In this document: piece after piece, positions 60,632-64,000 of the stretch
Layout: each line of letters opens with the position of its first letter
Position numbering within the stretch: the stretch's first letter is position 1
Assembly (NCBI GenBank): GCA_029747015.1
Contig: JAKOGI010000124.1
Coordinates: 310,001 to 374,000, forward strand
Reading direction: 5' to 3'
Source of the DNA: Carnegiea gigantea
Taxonomy: Eukaryota > Streptophyta > Magnoliopsida > Caryophyllales > Cactaceae
Length of the DNA stretch: 64,000 nt
Made by a program: the position numbers and the translations under genes
Notes under the pieces: generated by a model
What the model was told of the DNA's origin: nothing
The model's database searches: none
What the model saw: only the letters and a program-made list of their open reading frames with translations

Positions 60632-63503
60632 TGAATCAGCAAACAACAGACAAAACAACACCCCAAGAAAATGGATGAAAAAACAAAGGGATTTCTCCTT
60701 TTGCAACTCTCAAATTGCAAAGAGAAACATTTTCAGCAGATTAAACCAGCAAAAACTAACTACCAAGGGAGAAGAATCAATCCCCTTCTTCTGGGTCACT
60801 AAAAGAGTGCGGAATCCCACCACAAAAGGATGAAATCTTTAACTTTGATCAATTTTAGGTAAGGAAAAAAAATTGAAGTAAAACCCAATTGATCACAGAA
60901 AAGATGCAAACTTTATGATCAAACAAACAATGCAAAGAAAAAATAAACAAGCAAAAAAAAAGGACTAATATCAACAATCAGCAGAAAGAGAAGTTGGGGT
61001 TTAGCCAAGGTAGGGAGAGTTATATACCAGGCATTGGAGGGTTGAAGATGAGAAAATTGGAGAAGAAATAACCCCAGATTAAAAAAAGAAGAAGAAGAGG
61101 GAATTTTGGGAAAGATAACAAAAGTAGTGGAGAGGTAAAAGACTAAAGATGCTTAACAGAGGCAACAAGGAAAGGTGGAAGTAAAGGTGGAGGGAAGAAG
61201 AAAGGGCAGAGAGGGAAAAGGGAAATAAAATTGGGAATCCATTTTTCCCCCTTGCTTTTTTATGCCACTTGTTTTCTCTTTTTCTCCTCTGTTGTTTTTT
61301 CCCCTTTTTTTGCCCTTTGATTGAACTCCTCCTTTCAGGTTCTGGGAATGAGGATGGATTTGGATTTAAGAGAAGAAGAGAGAGAAAGTTGGGAAAAATA
61401 ATTTTTAAAAAAATGCATACAACTTTATGGGGAGGGCCAAATAAGAAATTATGGGGAGGTGGGGTTTGGTGTTTGGATGCTTCCAGCCTGTCCTTGTGTG
61501 TTTCCTTTCATTTGGAAACTTTTTTTTGGGGGCCCAAAAAAAAAAACAAGCGCAAATTTTTACGTGCCAAATTGTGGTTGGGTTCTATTATTTGCAATTT
61601 CTGTAGTTTCGTTTGAGCAATAAGCCAAGGTTTTTCCATTTTAAGCAATGATGATTTGAGTTGTTTGTGTGATGATTGCTTTTATATGATAGGTTTTTAC
61701 ACTACAGTGAATATTTGCTAATTGCTAATATGTAGCTGTTAAAGTTTTTTAAAAATATTTAAATATAAACTTAAATTATGCTACATCTATGTTCACGTGT
61801 TCTTTTTTAAAAAAAAATGAAAAACTAATATTCTAAAATTTGAATTGTTCTACTGTAATTAATACAAATTTGTAGGGTTTAATCGAGATTTGCCCATCAA
61901 GAAATTTTCACTTATGTCTCAAATAACAAATTAGTATTGAAATGATTCTTAGTTTATCCCCTCGCAAAAGAGGAGGGTTACTACAACTTATTAGCAATTC
62001 ATTACTAGTTGAATTTTTTTTAAAAAATACGACTAATAGTATAAGAGAGAATTGACATATACACCAGCCTTTCAGCATCTCATAAAATATATTATCAAAT
62101 ACTTAAATTTAAATTTTACCTACATCAATATTTCTATCTCATTTTACATCAAAAAAATTATGTTAAAGTAACTCGTTTCCTTATGAACCAACAATTCCAT
62201 AACAATACACAAAAATTAACAAACAAAAAAACATAATACAGATCGAGTAAACAAGATACAAAAAATTAAATCTTAATATGATATTTATTTTATTTGCCTT
62301 CCCCTTTCCTCTCATGATGTGGGTTTTTCATGCGTAGTCACTCTAACCATTATATTAAACCATCAAGGACTACGTTTTCTTGGGGGATTTCTTGTCCGTT
62401 GTCAGCATTATATTATATTATACTATATTACATTATATTATCGTAGAGTATTATGGCTTTATAACAATCATTGAAGCGTTGCGTTTTGACAATTGTTAAT
62501 TGATATTAGAAATGATTCAAACATGCGTATCTTTCGTTTTTTTCTTTTTTTTCAGCTCTCTTGCCAACATGTTTGATTCATGACAATCATTAAGAAATTA
62601 TTTCTTATAGCTTGATCGGTGAATTGTCAAATAATTTAGATTCTGCCAGCCATTATTATGCATTATAATTGTCAATGGTAAACTACTAAAACTAGGGTAG
62701 GGGTCACCCCTCCTTTTTTTTTTTGGTGTTATGAATAGCAACGGGATATTGGTTGAGATTTTAATTCACATAGTGGATAATTTCAAGTTCATTTTCAAAT
62801 AATTTAGACGGAAGTAGAGTCTGTGGTATTTGAATTTTATTTACATCAGTCAACTATTACAACATTTTTATCGGTTTTTCTTTTTGGTCAGCAGATAATA
62901 CATGTGTTATTAATTAGTGTAAAATATCTCTCTTAGGAGCTAATGTATGCAATTTGTTTGTGTGCTTCTTGAACTAATCATCGAGCCACTTTAAAAATTT
63001 GTCTAGGTCTAAATCATAGACAATATGTCTTACAATAGGCAATAGTTGTTGCTTGAGTTGAGACACTTAACACTCCTTTTGGTGCACATATTATATCTAG
63101 CTAATCAGTCCATATATCAACTTTTGTTCATCCATTGTCATATGCTATCTTGAAAGCCTGTTCAATGCTATGAGTTCTATGGTGAATGCACTCTCAGCTA
63201 GAACTGGTAGCAACATATAGGCAAGCTATCCTTTATAGTTATGATAAACAAGATATGTGGTTGTAAAATACTAAAATATGTATCCCATTTCTTTTATCCA
63301 TATATACCACTGAATCTATTAAAAATATCCATTTTACTTAATGTGTATATCTGACTAGTAGTTGGAAACCTTCTAAACCTAGAATGAAATTAATAACATT
63401 ATAACAAGCCAAGGCTTAGCTTAACTAATTATCGAACACGGTTACTGATGAGTAAAATAAATTAGGCTTGGGTGTTTGACATTTGTGATTTGTTTTATCC
63501 CAA
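60632..63503. other. Region upstream of the CRK gene
   Basis: The 5' UTR and promoter of the kinase should lie in about 60632-61300, which is rich in GA/AG runs on the plus strand (CT-rich in the gene's direction), as in many plant leaders. Further right it is AT-rich, with T- and A-runs and a (TTATA)-like stretch near 62405-62440. No other gene is recognised. Confidence 0.4.
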
Positions 63504-63506
63504 TAA

Positions 63507-63930
63507 TACATGTGTTCTGCAAATTTAGTTGTTCAGATAACGGATAACTGTTTAGATAACGAATAGCAATTTTAATTTAATTGTTAGTGAAATAGCTGTT
63601 TAGATGAGCGGTTGTAGTAAATGTTTTCAATAAATTTAGGGGTTGGGTTAGCTGAATTAATGTAAACTGACACAAAAGATTGGAGGTAATTTCAAAGATA
63701 AAATTTCCAAATGGTATTTTGTGGCCAAGAAATATGAAACACTACTTTTGATTAATGCCAAAAGTTGATATTATTAACTTTTCAACAACGTTATTTGATA
63801 TGCTAAACATTACTTGAAATGCTAGTCTAAACACACTAGTTTATCGAATACTAAAAATTGACATATTAGAGTATTGATTTCATCAAAACACTACATATTA
63901 CTCAAAATGTTATTGCTGAACACAACCAAC
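63507..63930. mobile_element. PIF/Harbinger-type MITE, worn copy
   Basis: The body matches 57555-57987 in the same orientation (shared words such as AGCTGTTTAGATGAGCGGTTG and ACTTGAAATGCTA). TAA flanks lie at 63504-63506 and 63931-63933. The terminal GGCC has been lost, so the ends are inferred from alignment. Confidence 0.7.
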
Positions 63931-64000
63931 TAAATTGACAAAAGCAGGAGCAACTACATATTATTAATTACTTATCTTCCACGGCCATTAAATTGGTCAT

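Noticed and set aside
60632..60706. Upstream in-frame extension of the kinase
   Set aside because: It opens with TTG, not ATG, and would bury the MGLC acylation signal.
61269..61616. 115-codon frame upstream of the kinase gene
   Set aside because: Non-ATG start context, low-complexity Phe/Lys-rich composition and no recognised domain.

Overview
This is nuclear DNA of a flowering plant, most likely a eudicot. All three genes are split by GT-AG introns, plant transposable elements fill the introns and spacers, and the protein sequences match Arabidopsis families closely. I cannot name the species. I see no rRNA, tRNA, CRISPR array, bacterial operon or organellar gene.

Three complete host genes are present. 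(1) Plus strand, 5219-17150, eight exons, 291 aa: an ER pseudo-rhomboid with a C-terminal UBA domain (RBL18/UBAC2 family). (2) Minus strand, 34942-18155, six exons, 408 aa: a type II membrane protein related to O-fucosyltransferases. (3) Minus strand, 60631-54485, eleven exons, 577 aa: a CDPK-related kinase (CRK1/CRK7 type) with an MGLC acylation signal. From memory, Arabidopsis At2g41160-At2g41150-At2g41140 and its duplicate At3g56740-56750-56760 hold the same three families in the same order, so this looks like an old collinear block. Here it is stretched to about 55 kb by mobile elements. No shared pathway for the three proteins can be read from the sequence.

Layout: 1-5.2 kb holds LTR and MITE debris. 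5.2-17.2 kb is gene 1; its 6.6-kb second intron contains a degenerate tandem array (period about 310 bp), a SINE, and an L1 LINE that was itself hit by two DNA elements. 17.2-18.1 kb is a short convergent spacer. 18.2-34.9 kb is gene 2; its 9.6-kb fourth intron holds a minus-strand L1, a Harbinger-type MITE and a nearly complete 3.96-kb hAT transposon, and its first intron holds an RTE LINE relic. 35-54 kb is a transposon-rich spacer: a foldback element, a young Gag-only LTR retrotransposon (36195-40136, LTRs nearly identical, 5-bp target duplication), a hAT-like element, a decayed Tat-lineage Ty3/gypsy element (about 41673-49547) with a tandem array before its 3' LTR, a 0.43-kb duplication crossing that LTR's edge, and a large non-autonomous element. 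54.5-60.6 kb is gene 3, with a Harbinger-type and a hAT-type MITE in its introns. 60.6-64 kb is AT-rich spacer with another MITE.

I found no wholly new biological system. The points most worth following are the Gag-only retrotransposon whose reading frame runs on into its own 3' LTR, its 72-bp hairpin-forming leader repeats, the hAT transposon with two short relatives in the same window, the intronic 310-bp array, the palindromic 58-bp array in the Tat element, and a probable GC-AG intron in gene 1.
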